From the NCBI RefSeq assembly GCF_017741815.1, contig NZ_JAGHMF010000036.1, positions 310,001-374,000 on the forward strand: a DNA stretch of 64,000 bases. The letters are read 5' to 3'. Below, piece after piece: positions 56,254 to 64,000 of the stretch. Source of the stretch: Rhizobium sp. 16-488-2b (GTDB lineage: Bacteria; Pseudomonadota; Alphaproteobacteria; Rhizobiales; Rhizobiaceae). The position numbers and the translations under genes are program-made. The notes beneath the pieces are model-generated. The model did not search any database. It was given only the letters and a program-made list of their open reading frames with translations, and had not been told where the DNA came from. How positions within the stretch are numbered: position 1 is the first letter of the stretch; each line of letters begins with the position of its first letter.

Positions 56254-57549
56254 TTACTGACCTGCCTGGGCAATGGAGCCAGGCGTAGAGCTCTGTTGCG
56301 CGTCAGCACTCTGAGTCGGTATCTGACTCGCATGCAGCGTTACCTTGACGACGTCTCCAGGCGAAAGCTCAGTCGTCTCGGCCGCTTCCACCTCGGCCTT
56401 CTGCCGCACTATCGTAAATGAGATCGGGGGGCTCTCACCCGGACGTGCCGAGCCGGCAGCAACAGACAGGTTGTCCATCATCAGCTTCTGGGCCGTTTCC
56501 CGCTTGACCTGCAACTGCACAAGCGATGCCCTCTCGGCTTGAAGTTCGGAAGCAACCTCCGTCTTCCGTTCGTCATAAAGGGCCTGAAGATCTCGATTGG
56601 TCTGGCTGATATTCTGCCGCGCGCGCATGATGGCTGTAATGATGTCAAGCTTATCGTCTTGGTAGCTCCTCAGGGCGCGCTCCACTTCCGCCTGCCTGGT
56701 CGCAACAACTGCACCTTTTGCCACAAGCGCAGCAGTGCTATCCACCTGCTGCTGTATCGATGCGATGTTTGCATCCGTGCTTTTCGTCTTTTCGTCAAGC
56801 ACATGCATTTCTTCGGTCAGCAGATCACGCAGCTCCGTTAGAGACTTGGACTTTCGATCCAGCGCGTTCGTTCGCGCAGCAAATATCACCTGTTCTTGAC
56901 CATAGATTGCGTTGGTAAACTGGTCGGCGCTGCCTGCAGGCTTCGAAAACTCGACGGCTTTGGCTCCCGCCATTTCTGCTTGAAGCCGTTCTATCTTCGC
57001 CCTGCTGCGCAATATGGCATCGTCGAGTTCCTTTATGTCCCCTAGCAGCCGCGTCACATCCATCGAATTTTGCAGAAGATTACCCGGCCGCAGCTCACCA
57101 CCACCCAAGGCCAAAGCTTGCAGTACGGTCAGCCCAGTACTGAATTTGTATTCGCCCGGTCTGTTGACATCGCCTACAACATAGATAGGCGCGTAGGCGA
57201 GAATCTCGACCGTTGCTGTCGGTGCATCGACCAATCCGATCTTGAGCTTAAGGCGCTGAGCGATATCGGCTGCAAGCCCGGCATCGTCGAGATCACCGAC
57301 GGGGATGCTTCCCAGAACCGGCATAGAGATCGTCCCGGCATCCGATACCGTGAATTCACCGCCGATTGCACCCCATTGCTCATAGGTACCTTTCGTCGGC
57401 ATCCATTGAACAATTGTGAGCTTTATTCTTGTAAGGGCGGGCAGTGGGGCGGCATGGGCGGAGCCCGCAAGAAGCACGGCCGTAAATGCAGCCAATCCGA
57501 TTGGTGTCCGACTGAATGCACTCAGACAGGCGGTGAGTGAGCGACGCAT
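56254..57549 (-). CDS. Polysaccharide export protein, ExoF-like
   Basis: The 431-residue protein starts at ATG 57549 (GGAGAAGG just upstream). It has a Sec signal (FSRTPIGLAAFTAVLLAGSAHA), a polysaccharide-export (Wza-like) domain at ~35-110 (EFTVSDAGTISMPVLGSIPV), a SLBB-type strand region (IYVVGDVNRPGEYKFSTGLT) and then a long alpha-helical coiled-coil part (~150-360). This layout fits ExoF of rhizobial succinoglycan systems rather than the shorter Wza. It would form the outer-membrane/periplasmic part of a Wzy-type polysaccharide exporter. It is divergent from the Wzz-like and kinase-like genes. Confidence 0.88.
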   Translation of the reverse strand: MRRSLTACLSAFSRTPIGLAAFTAVLLAGSAHAAPLPALTRIKLTIVQWMPTKGTYEQWGAIGGEFTVSDAGTISMPVLGSIPVGDLDDAGLAADIAQRLKLKIGLVDAPTATVEILAYAPIYVVGDVNRPGEYKFSTGLTVLQALALGGGELRPGNLLQNSMDVTRLLGDIKELDDAILRSRAKIERLQAEMAGAKAVEFSKPAGSADQFTNAIYGQEQVIFAARTNALDRKSKSLTELRDLLTEEMHVLDEKTKSTDANIASIQQQVDSTAALVAKGAVVATRQAEVERALRSYQDDKLDIITAIMRARQNISQTNRDLQALYDERKTEVASELQAERASLVQLQVKRETAQKLMMDNLSVAAGSARPGESPPISFTIVRQKAEVEAAETTELSPGDVVKVTLHASQIPTQSADAQQSSTPGSIAQAGQ

Positions 57550-58090
57550 ACCCTTCTCCAACATACTGTTACTCGCTGCCGAACGGGATTCCAAAGATAC
57601 GCAAATATAAATGGAGAAAATGGCAATAATTTAATCGTATATAAAATATAAAATCGAGGCATTATGATTACATATAAACAACGATAACCATAAACCCAAC
57701 CTCGCGCAGGCTACCAAAATTGATGATGCCATCGGCCAGGCCGCGGAAGGCGACGCAGTCTGCCTTTTGTGATCAGCATGTGCTTTTTGGCCTAAACGGC
57801 AGTCCAGTCTCTCTTGTGCTCTCGGCTGCAGGCGATAGAAGTCATGTTTTCCGGCGCTTCCCCGTGTCGTCAAACACCCCTCAACTGTTCGCACTCGCAG
57901 GATGACAAGTATCTTTTCAGCGCATGGGCATGTCTGAGCGCAAAATTCGTATATTAAAACCCGCCTACCCAAATGTACTAGATCGGGTACACGCACATAA
58001 CCTATCGAGGAACTACCGATTGCTTGGGAAGCGCATAAGATAAAATCTCACAGGCACCTCATCGGTTTGTAAGGTTTAGGTGATCGCGTA
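57550..58090. promoter_or_regulatory. Divergent control region of the export genes
   Basis: A 541-base, AT-rich region between divergent ExoF-like and Wzz-like genes. The segment 57600-57700 is very AT-rich (TATATAAAATATAAAATC). An inverted repeat TGTAC-N8-GTACA is at 57974-57991, about 100 bases before the Wzz-like start; it could be an operator. No gene is supported. Confidence 0.5.
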
Positions 58091-59632
58091 ATGAACGCCA
58101 TTGATCTGAAGTTTTATCTGTCGCTTGTCATTCGGAGATGGCCGCATGTACTCATAATCATCTGCCTGTGCACGGCCACATCGATTGTCGTCGCGCTGCT
58201 GATGCCGCGCCAATATCAGTCGACGGCAAAGATTCTCGTTGAAGCACCCCAGATCCCTTCGGAGTTGGTCAGGTCCACGGTGCCGACGAGCGCGCTGCAG
58301 CAACTGCAGATCATCCAACAACAGATAACCACCCGCGAGAACCTGGTCGAGCTGGCTGACAAGCTTGATATCTATAGCGGAGAGCGGGCAAAGCTGGCCG
58401 GGGACAAATTGGTCCGCGACATGCAGTCTCGCATCAGCTTCCTGGAATTGCCGCTGAGCAGTGACGGCATGGGCGGCGCGACACTTCTTAGCGTCTCCTT
58501 CGATGCGGAGACGCCCGCTTTGGCGGCCAAAGGCGCCAATGAGGTCGCATCGCTTATATTGACGAGCAACCAGCGCCAGAGAACCGACCGTGCAGGCGAT
58601 ACGCTGCAATTCTTCAACGATGAAGTGAAGCGGCTGGATGATGAACTTGCTCGCAACGAAGCGGAGTTGTTGAAATTCAAGACCGAGCACAAGGACACTC
58701 TTCCGGAAAGTCTCAATTTTCGCCGCCAGCAGCAGAGCAACCAGCAGGAGCGTCTGGTTTCACTGGAGCGCGAGGAAGCGGATCTGCGCGCAAGACGCAG
58801 TATGCTGGTCGAGAGTTTCCGCGCGACCGGCCAATACGCCAACGGTCCCATCAGCCCCGAGCAGCAGATGCTTCAGGATCTGAACAAGGCACTGGCGGAT
58901 CAGCTGGCAATCTTTTCCGAAACGAGCCCCAACATTGTCGCGCTCCGCGGCCGTATAGCAGCGTTGCGAGCCAAAAGCATGTCCAAGGACGGACAGTCAG
59001 AAGGCGGTTCGGCATCGACCGGATTTGAGCTTCAATTGTCGGACATTACCGATCGCCTGCAGGCGATCGGTCGGGAAAAGGCGGCCCTGAACCTCAGCAT
59101 TCTGGAGCTGACGCGCTCCGTCGGCGCGACACCGTCAACGGAAACCCAGCTGAATGCGCTGGAGCGGACGGTGGCAAACGTTCAGACCCAGTACAACACT
59201 GCTATCGCGCGACGCGCGGATGCCTCGATGGGTAACCAGATCGAAGCGCGCTCGGATGGCGGTCGTTTCTCTCTGCTTGAACGTGCTACCGAACCCGAAA
59301 ATGCATTGCGATCGCGTCGCCGGCTGATCGTTGCAATGGGGTTGGCGGCCGGCATCGGATTGGCGCTGGCATACATCGTCCTTCTTGAGATTTCGAACAG
59401 AACGATCCGGAGACCCTCCGAGCTCACCCAGTTACTGCAGCGTCAGCCTCTGGCGGTCATTCCCTACATTCCGGCTCCCTCCGAAGTCCGCTCGCCTTAT
59501 GCAACGCGCCAACTGGCGACGGCGCTGTCGGCGGGTGCTGTTCCCGCATCTCTGCTTGTCGTGCACTATTTCTATATGCCCCTGGGGGCAGCATTCCAGA
59601 AGCTGCTTTCCAGCCTCAGCAAGAGTGGGTGA
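58091..59632 (+). CDS. Wzz/GumC-type chain-length protein (ExoP N-terminal half)
   Basis: The 513-residue protein has transmembrane segments at ~18-38 (HVLIIICLCTATSIVVALL) and ~422-445. A Wzz domain follows the first (PRQYQSTAKILVEAPQIPSE), then a long periplasmic coiled coil (~150-300) and the second membrane segment after LERATEPENALRSRRRLIV, the usual Wzz end. A further hydrophobic stretch lies near the C-terminus (SLLVVHYFYMPLG). It controls chain length and export of polysaccharide together with the BY-kinase. The kinase part is a separate gene starting four bases later, unlike the fused ExoP/Wzc. Confidence 0.9.
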   Translation: MNAIDLKFYLSLVIRRWPHVLIIICLCTATSIVVALLMPRQYQSTAKILVEAPQIPSELVRSTVPTSALQQLQIIQQQITTRENLVELADKLDIYSGERAKLAGDKLVRDMQSRISFLELPLSSDGMGGATLLSVSFDAETPALAAKGANEVASLILTSNQRQRTDRAGDTLQFFNDEVKRLDDELARNEAELLKFKTEHKDTLPESLNFRRQQQSNQQERLVSLEREEADLRARRSMLVESFRATGQYANGPISPEQQMLQDLNKALADQLAIFSETSPNIVALRGRIAALRAKSMSKDGQSEGGSASTGFELQLSDITDRLQAIGREKAALNLSILELTRSVGATPSTETQLNALERTVANVQTQYNTAIARRADASMGNQIEARSDGGRFSLLERATEPENALRSRRRLIVAMGLAAGIGLALAYIVLLEISNRTIRRPSELTQLLQRQPLAVIPYIPAPSEVRSPYATRQLATALSAGAVPASLLVVHYFYMPLGAAFQKLLSSLSKSG

Positions 59633-59635
59633 CCG

Positions 59636-60478
59636 GTGAGTTTCGAAACCGAAGCATACTCACAATCTCTGGAAGTAACCGTTGGGGTCCAAGTCATGGA
59701 ACGCAAGAATGTATCTACACTGAGCCCGGACGTACTAAAGGACAAGGACCGCATGGTCACATCACGTTTGCACGAGCTGTTGGCTTGGAGCGAACTGTCT
59801 CCTCTGAAACTCGACCCCGACGCGATAACACGAAACCGCATAGTGACGGCAAATCGGTCGGACGCTTCGCATGTCGCTTTTGATATGATGCGCACGAAGC
59901 TTTTGCAGACGATGAGGCAGAACAATTGGAAATCGGCCGCGATAACGTCGCCGACGCCGGCGTGCGGCAAAACCTTTACGGCGTTGAATCTCGCCTTCAG
60001 CTTTGGAAATCAACCGGATTGCCGAACGCTGCTGCTAGATCTCGACCTCAGGCGACCGCAGGTCGGCAAGTCTTTGGGTGTCCGTAATGCCGCATCGATG
60101 GAGAGTTTCCTGCGAGGCGAAATCGAGATCGACGACATTTTCCTGCGCCACGGAGACAATCTGGCAATTGCGCCGAACAACAGCCCCGCCCATTACTCCG
60201 CCGAACTCCTGCAGAGTTCAACCACGGCGGACGTGCTGGCCAATCTGCACAGAAGAGTAAATCCGGACATCGTGCTTTTTGATCTTCCGCCCATGCTGTC
60301 GACTGATGACGCATTGGCATTCCTGCCGAACGTGGATTGCGTTGTTCTCATCGCCGCAGCCGAACAAAGCACGCTGAACGAAATCGACATTTGCGAGCAG
60401 ACGCTCTCCGAAAAGACCAACGTGTTGGGGGTCGTGCTGAACAAGTGTCAATTCAGCGCTGAACGATATGGTTACTGA
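59636..60478 (+). CDS. CpsD/CapB-type tyrosine autokinase (ExoP C-terminal half)
   Basis: The 280-residue cytoplasmic protein has a P-loop AAITSPTPACGKTFTALNLA, the Walker A' motif TLLLDLDLRRPQVG and Walker B in IVLFDLPPMLSTDDA, the BY-kinase order. The C-terminus ends in ERYGY; the usual long tyrosine cluster is reduced to these two. It would phosphorylate itself and drive Wzz-linked polymerisation. I use GTG 59636, three bases after the Wzz stop; ATG at 59696 is an alternative. The 211 bases after it (60479-60689) show nothing recognisable. Confidence 0.87.
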   Translation: MSFETEAYSQSLEVTVGVQVMERKNVSTLSPDVLKDKDRMVTSRLHELLAWSELSPLKLDPDAITRNRIVTANRSDASHVAFDMMRTKLLQTMRQNNWKSAAITSPTPACGKTFTALNLAFSFGNQPDCRTLLLDLDLRRPQVGKSLGVRNAASMESFLRGEIEIDDIFLRHGDNLAIAPNNSPAHYSAELLQSSTTADVLANLHRRVNPDIVLFDLPPMLSTDDALAFLPNVDCVVLIAAAEQSTLNEIDICEQTLSEKTNVLGVVLNKCQFSAERYGY

Positions 60479-60689
60479 TACACGGCATGCCGTTTCCAGT
60501 CGGCGGCCGAATAGGCCTGGCTGCGCCGCGAAATGTGATCGAAGAAAAGCAGTTCGGCTTGACGCGGGCTCTTTCGCCGTTGCCGTGTCGCATCGAATTT
60601 TCCATTGTTTTGGTCCGAGATACCGTGCGGCCCAGACATTTTCCGCGATGGGTGTGGCTTGCGACCTCGCCGACGCGACCTGAGAGAAA

Positions 60690-61895
60690 ATGAGGCACCA
60701 GATGAACCAGACAAGGCGACGTGACGTTCTGAAGGCAATGGCTTCACTGCCGCTGGCAAACCTCGGCTTGGGTATGAGCGGCATGAACGCCGTCCATGCA
60801 GCAGAGCGCCCTCTGCTTCCCGGGCCGAGCTTCTTTGTGCGCGGCGCTTACCAGCAGCCGGTTGAAAAGATGGCACACTGGAAAGCTCTTGGCGTCAACA
60901 CCATTTTCACGATGAATCGTGGCGCTGACCGCGCAGAATGGTCGAAAGTGGCGGCAAAGTACGGACTATACATGGTCCGAGAGCCGGCCGGCGTCGATGG
61001 CGATTACGTTCTCACAGACGCCGCGGCATTCGAAAAAGACATTGCCAATCCCTATTTTCTGGCGGTTGCCATGATCGATGAGCCGTCCAACTTAAAAGAG
61101 GGTGGCCAAGGGATCACCTATGAGGATGTCTCGGTTACGCCCGCTCAAGTCGACACCGTCGCGCGAGTCTTGTCTCGTGGCGGGAAACCCCTGTGGATGA
61201 ATCATGTCGGAAACCACGTCACCAATATCTATCTAGAAAAGATCATGTCCGACTACGCCGATAGTCCGTACATTGATTGGCTGGCACACGACTGCTATCC
61301 TATCGCCACTGGAAACGATCTTGTCATCGACATCGACGACTATGCATCGACCCAACAAGGGCATGCTATCGACCGGCTTTTGCGATGGAGCGGTGGTCGT
61401 CCGCAGTTTTCGTTCATCGCGCTGACAAAGTACGATGCGTCGTCGCCGGGAAGGAAGACAACGCCGGCAGAATTCCGAGCACAGGCGTGGTCCTCCATTA
61501 TTCACGGCGCCGTCGGTATCATCTATTTTCCGTTCATGTTCTCCCCGGAATTTTCATACGACGCGACTCCGGAAGACCTGCAGAAGGAGCTACTGGCGTT
61601 TCACTCGGAAATCGATGAGATCGAAGACATTCTTGTCGACAAAGTAAAAGGCGGCAGGCGGTCCTACACGTTGATCAAGTCTATTCGCACGAAGGAAAAA
61701 CAGCCGGATGGCACCCTGCCTTTCCCATTTGAAGCATCGGCGATCCCGACTAGCTCTGGCGAGTACAAGATTATCCAGAACCTGTCGCCGGAACCAGCCG
61801 AGCTCACCTATGAGGCGTGGGGGCTGGATGGGGTCAAGTTCCAGCCATATGAATGCAAACGCGGCTTTACGGTAGCGGATCTCACCAAGAGCTGA
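60690..61895 (+). CDS. Tat-exported protein of unknown function, glycosidase-like fold suspected
   Basis: The 401-residue protein has a twin-arginine signal (QTRRRDVLKAMASLPLANLG, then MNAVHA). The body alternates beta strands and helices like a TIM barrel, with acidic ends of strands (VAMIDEPSNL, DWLAHDCYP, FSFIALTKYD, GAVGIIYFPFMFS). That is the pattern of several glycoside hydrolases, and a small beta-domain follows at ~330-400. I cannot name the family. Its place after the chain-length and kinase genes suggests cutting or modifying the exported polysaccharide in the periplasm. Confidence 0.8.
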   Translation: MRHQMNQTRRRDVLKAMASLPLANLGLGMSGMNAVHAAERPLLPGPSFFVRGAYQQPVEKMAHWKALGVNTIFTMNRGADRAEWSKVAAKYGLYMVREPAGVDGDYVLTDAAAFEKDIANPYFLAVAMIDEPSNLKEGGQGITYEDVSVTPAQVDTVARVLSRGGKPLWMNHVGNHVTNIYLEKIMSDYADSPYIDWLAHDCYPIATGNDLVIDIDDYASTQQGHAIDRLLRWSGGRPQFSFIALTKYDASSPGRKTTPAEFRAQAWSSIIHGAVGIIYFPFMFSPEFSYDATPEDLQKELLAFHSEIDEIEDILVDKVKGGRRSYTLIKSIRTKEKQPDGTLPFPFEASAIPTSSGEYKIIQNLSPEPAELTYEAWGLDGVKFQPYECKRGFTVADLTKS

Positions 61896-62175
61896 CTTGT
61901 AATCGCCTTCTCAAATTGATCACACTGGTCACCACCTGCAGGCCGGCGGTGGGATCTCTGTTGGTTGTCCGGATCCGGATGGCGTCGGCGCCGACGCGTT
62001 GGATCGTCATGTCGGCGCTGCGGTCGCCGTGACGAGCCTGGACCAGAACGGAAAGATTGATGGTCTCGCTGCCCAGGCCTGAGAGGTTTTCGGTCCGGCC
62101 TACATAGCGGCTGACTATCTGCTGCGGGTCGCGGTCAAATACGCCGACACGGCGCGGGAGCGACAAGCAGATCAC
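61882..62175 (-). CDS. Doubtful small ORF or gene remnant (97 aa)
   Basis: Minus-strand frame with protein-like composition (VSRYVGRTENLSGLGSETIN, then DMTIQRVGADAIRIRTTNRD), only a GTG start and a stop directly upstream. It overlaps the end of the preceding gene by 14 bases. It could be the C-terminal remnant of a lost gene. The rest of the gap 62176-62432 holds nothing recognisable. Confidence 0.3.
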   Translation of the reverse strand: MICLSLPRRVGVFDRDPQQIVSRYVGRTENLSGLGSETINLSVLVQARHGDRSADMTIQRVGADAIRIRTTNRDPTAGLQVVTSVINLRRRLQVSSW

Positions 62176-62432
62176 AGCATTTGCTTCTCATCGACATCAC
62201 TTTGCCGTTAGTGCTCTATTGAGAGCTGCGATCCAGTTTGATCGGAGACGAGGCTATCGTTCATTTCATCATGCTGGCCCTGCTCATTCGTTGGCAAGCG
62301 ACTTCAGGAAGGCGTTTCGTTGGCGCTGGCGCCTGTCGATGAAACGATCAGGCAGGCAGGTGCTATGAGCGGCCGACCGTTGATGATGCTCTCCGGAGGG
62401 ATATTCGTTAATCGTGATGCCGAGCGAGCCGC

Positions 62433-63227
62433 CTACTGGCGCTGATGATGACGGCTAAAGAGTTCCCTGGCGAACAAGTGCAACAGCGGACCGACGGCGA
62501 AAACATATCGTCGCCACAGCCGTCTGGGGTCCGATGCCAGCCGGTGCGCCCACTCCAGCCCCAGCTGGCGCATCCATATCGGCGCGCGCGCCTTGGCCCC
62601 AAGTAGAAACTCCAGCGATGCGCCGATGCACAGGCCGACGCCGCATGCTTCCGGCCGCTGGGCAAGTGCATAGGCAATCTTTTCGGACTGCGGCGATCCG
62701 ATGGCGATGAAGACAAAGCGTGCGGGTTCCGCTGCCACGAAATCCACGCAGGCCTGCAAGCCGGCAGGGTCTTTCAGAACATTTGGAGGAGGAACGAGGC
62801 TTCGGAAACGGACGCCCGGAAACATTGTTTCCATTTGCTCTGAGACCATCGAATTGGCTGCGATCAGGGTAATGCGATCGCCCGGCCGGATTACCGTTTT
62901 GAAGATACGTGCTGTCAAGTCCGATCCCGTGACGAGCGGCAAGTCAAGCGCCACGGCGTGCGACAGCGTCGAGATCGGCTTGCTGTCGCAGAGCGACATC
63001 CAGGCATCGTCATAATAGGGCGCAAGCAACCGATCGCCGTTGAGGCGGACGACGTGATCGACATTCGGCGTCACGATATAGCGAAAGCGATCCAGCGATT
63101 CACTGTTGCTCACCAGATCGATAGCTGCATCCTGCGCTATCGTATCGAACGGTGCGCCGAGAAAATAATGGCGTGTCCGGCTTGTCGGCGGAGCAGGCTG
63201 CGGAGAACGAACTTCCAGTAGCGGCAT
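62433..63227 (-). CDS. WecG/TagA/CpsF-family glycosyltransferase
   Basis: The 264-residue protein has the family signatures: YIVTPNVDHVVRLNGD (donor region), the following Asp in DDAWMSLCDSKP, then GDRITLIAANS, FVFIAIGSPQSEKIAY and the C-terminal RAPIWMRQLGLEWAHRLASD. Members add N-acetylmannosamine(uronate) or glucose in surface polymers and anchor polysaccharide repeats. I start at ATG 63227 with GAGAGGGG upstream; a longer frame reaches 63302. It is divergent from the next GT2 gene. Confidence 0.9.
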   Translation of the reverse strand: MPLLEVRSPQPAPPTSRTRHYFLGAPFDTIAQDAAIDLVSNSESLDRFRYIVTPNVDHVVRLNGDRLLAPYYDDAWMSLCDSKPISTLSHAVALDLPLVTGSDLTARIFKTVIRPGDRITLIAANSMVSEQMETMFPGVRFRSLVPPPNVLKDPAGLQACVDFVAAEPARFVFIAIGSPQSEKIAYALAQRPEACGVGLCIGASLEFLLGAKARAPIWMRQLGLEWAHRLASDPRRLWRRYVFAVGPLLHLFARELFSRHHQRQ

Positions 63228-63472
63228 CTGCCCCTCTCTTTGCGCAGGCAAGCGTCGGCGCGGCGCGACGCAGCAGAGATGAATATTATTTTCGATTTCC
63301 AAGTTAAATTATCAGCGAATTCGAGCAATTGACCGAACGTCAGCAATTGGATGTATTTATTTTTACGCGATCTAATCCGCCTAATCACAAGGGACTACCG
63401 TAGGCCGATGGGATAGACGATCGTTGATGTGGTATTAGTTTTAAAATACGCACCAACGGAGAGGCGATAATC

Positions 63473-64000
63473 TTGCTATACATGATAGCGTTTCTGTCAC
63501 TCACGGTGGCTGGCATCGCCTGCTTCGCGCTTGTGGCTATTTTCGCGATCGAATGTGTCGCCGGCGTCTGGCCTTCCGGCCGGCGCGCCGAACAGGCGCT
63601 TTCCGTTCGGCCCGCAATTGCCGTTCTGATACCGGCCCACAATGAAGCGCTTGGGATTGCCGCGACGCTGAGAAGCATCGGCGATCAGATCCGCACCGGC
63701 GACCGGATCGTCGTGGTGGCCGACAATTGCGATGACGAGACGGCGGCGATTGCGCGCAGTTTCGGGGCGGAGGTGATAGAGCGGCGCGATTCCGTCAACC
63801 GTGGCAAGGGCCACGCGCTAGCTGCTGGCGTTGCGCATCTGCGGCAGGCGCCGCCGGCAATCGTCGTCTTCATCGACGCGGACTGCCAGATTGCAAGCGG
63901 TACGCTGGATGCGCTGGCCGCCGATGTCATGGCATTCGAACGCCCGGTGCAAGCGCGGAACCTGCAGGTGACGCAGCCGGGCGCGAGCATAGGCCTGGCG
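63473..64000 (+). CDS. GT2 family glycosyltransferase (partial, right edge)
   Basis: The frame is open to the window end. TTG 63473 is preferred as start because GGAGAGG lies eight bases before it; ATG 63482 has no site close by. One transmembrane helix at ~5-28 is followed by the GT-A domain: IAVLIPAHNEALGIAATLRS, VVVADNCDDETAAIA, NRGKGHALAAGV and the DxD motif in VVFIDADCQI. This resembles membrane-bound polysaccharide synthases; later membrane helices would lie outside the window. Confidence 0.88.
   Translation, partial: MLYMIAFLSLTVAGIACFALVAIFAIECVAGVWPSGRRAEQALSVRPAIAVLIPAHNEALGIAATLRSIGDQIRTGDRIVVVADNCDDETAAIARSFGAEVIERRDSVNRGKGHALAAGVAHLRQAPPAIVVFIDADCQIASGTLDALAADVMAFERPVQARNLQVTQPGASIGLA

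Overview
The window looks like chromosome or megaplasmid DNA of a Rhizobiaceae-type alphaproteobacterium (Rhizobium/Agrobacterium relatives). This rests on the high GC with C/G-ending codons, an exopolysaccharide locus with ExoF-like and split ExoP-like proteins, an anti-Shine-Dalgarno small RNA of the rhizobial alpha-r14/NfeR1 style, and an omega-amino-acid transaminase with a divergent XRE-cupin regulator. No rRNA, tRNA, CRISPR array or insertion sequence was recognised.

Left part (1-32.5 kb): one surface-protein system. A 25.2-kb gene (5252-30442) encodes an 8396-residue protein. It has no Sec signal; it carries a LEPR-type N-terminal motif, a DUF4347 domain, an SdrD/Cna-B-like domain and several dozen Ig/cadherin-like repeats, including two arrays in perfect register (5 x 309 bp and 14 x 273 bp). 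Divergent from it is a tight set reading left: a TolC-like outer-membrane lipoprotein broken by a one-base frameshift, an RND/HlyD-type adaptor, a HlyD adaptor with a GAF-like cytoplasmic domain, and an M50 metalloprotease with a PqqD-like N-terminus (cut by the window edge). I infer that these export or process the giant protein; no ABC ATPase is visible. A membrane diguanylate cyclase follows the giant gene.

Middle part (32.5-43 kb): metabolic and regulatory genes. These are a Gfo/Idh/MocA oxidoreductase with a small XRE regulator and two small unknown proteins; a small RNA with four CCTCCTCCC motifs in four hairpins; a D-2-hydroxyacid dehydrogenase; an M24 peptidase; a FixJ/NarL-type response regulator; an XRE-cupin regulator divergent from an omega-amino-acid:pyruvate transaminase; and a YdeP-like molybdopterin oxidoreductase.

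Right part (43-64 kb): a glycan locus. Four glycosyltransferases on the minus strand face a compact six-gene plus-strand operon that resembles the WbpB/WbpE/WbpD route to a 2,3-diamino sugar nucleotide, followed by a second acyltransferase, an SDR epimerase and a second DegT aminotransferase. The block is bracketed by two inverted paralogous genes for Tat-secreted Hint-domain proteins that also share their upstream regions. Beyond it lie polysaccharide export and chain-length genes (ExoF-like, Wzz-like, CpsD/BY-kinase-like), a Tat-exported protein of unknown function, a WecG/TagA/CpsF glycosyltransferase and the start of a GT2 glycosyltransferase.

Overall the window looks like a cell-surface island: a giant adhesin-like protein with a dedicated exporter, c-di-GMP signalling, and synthesis and export of a polysaccharide.
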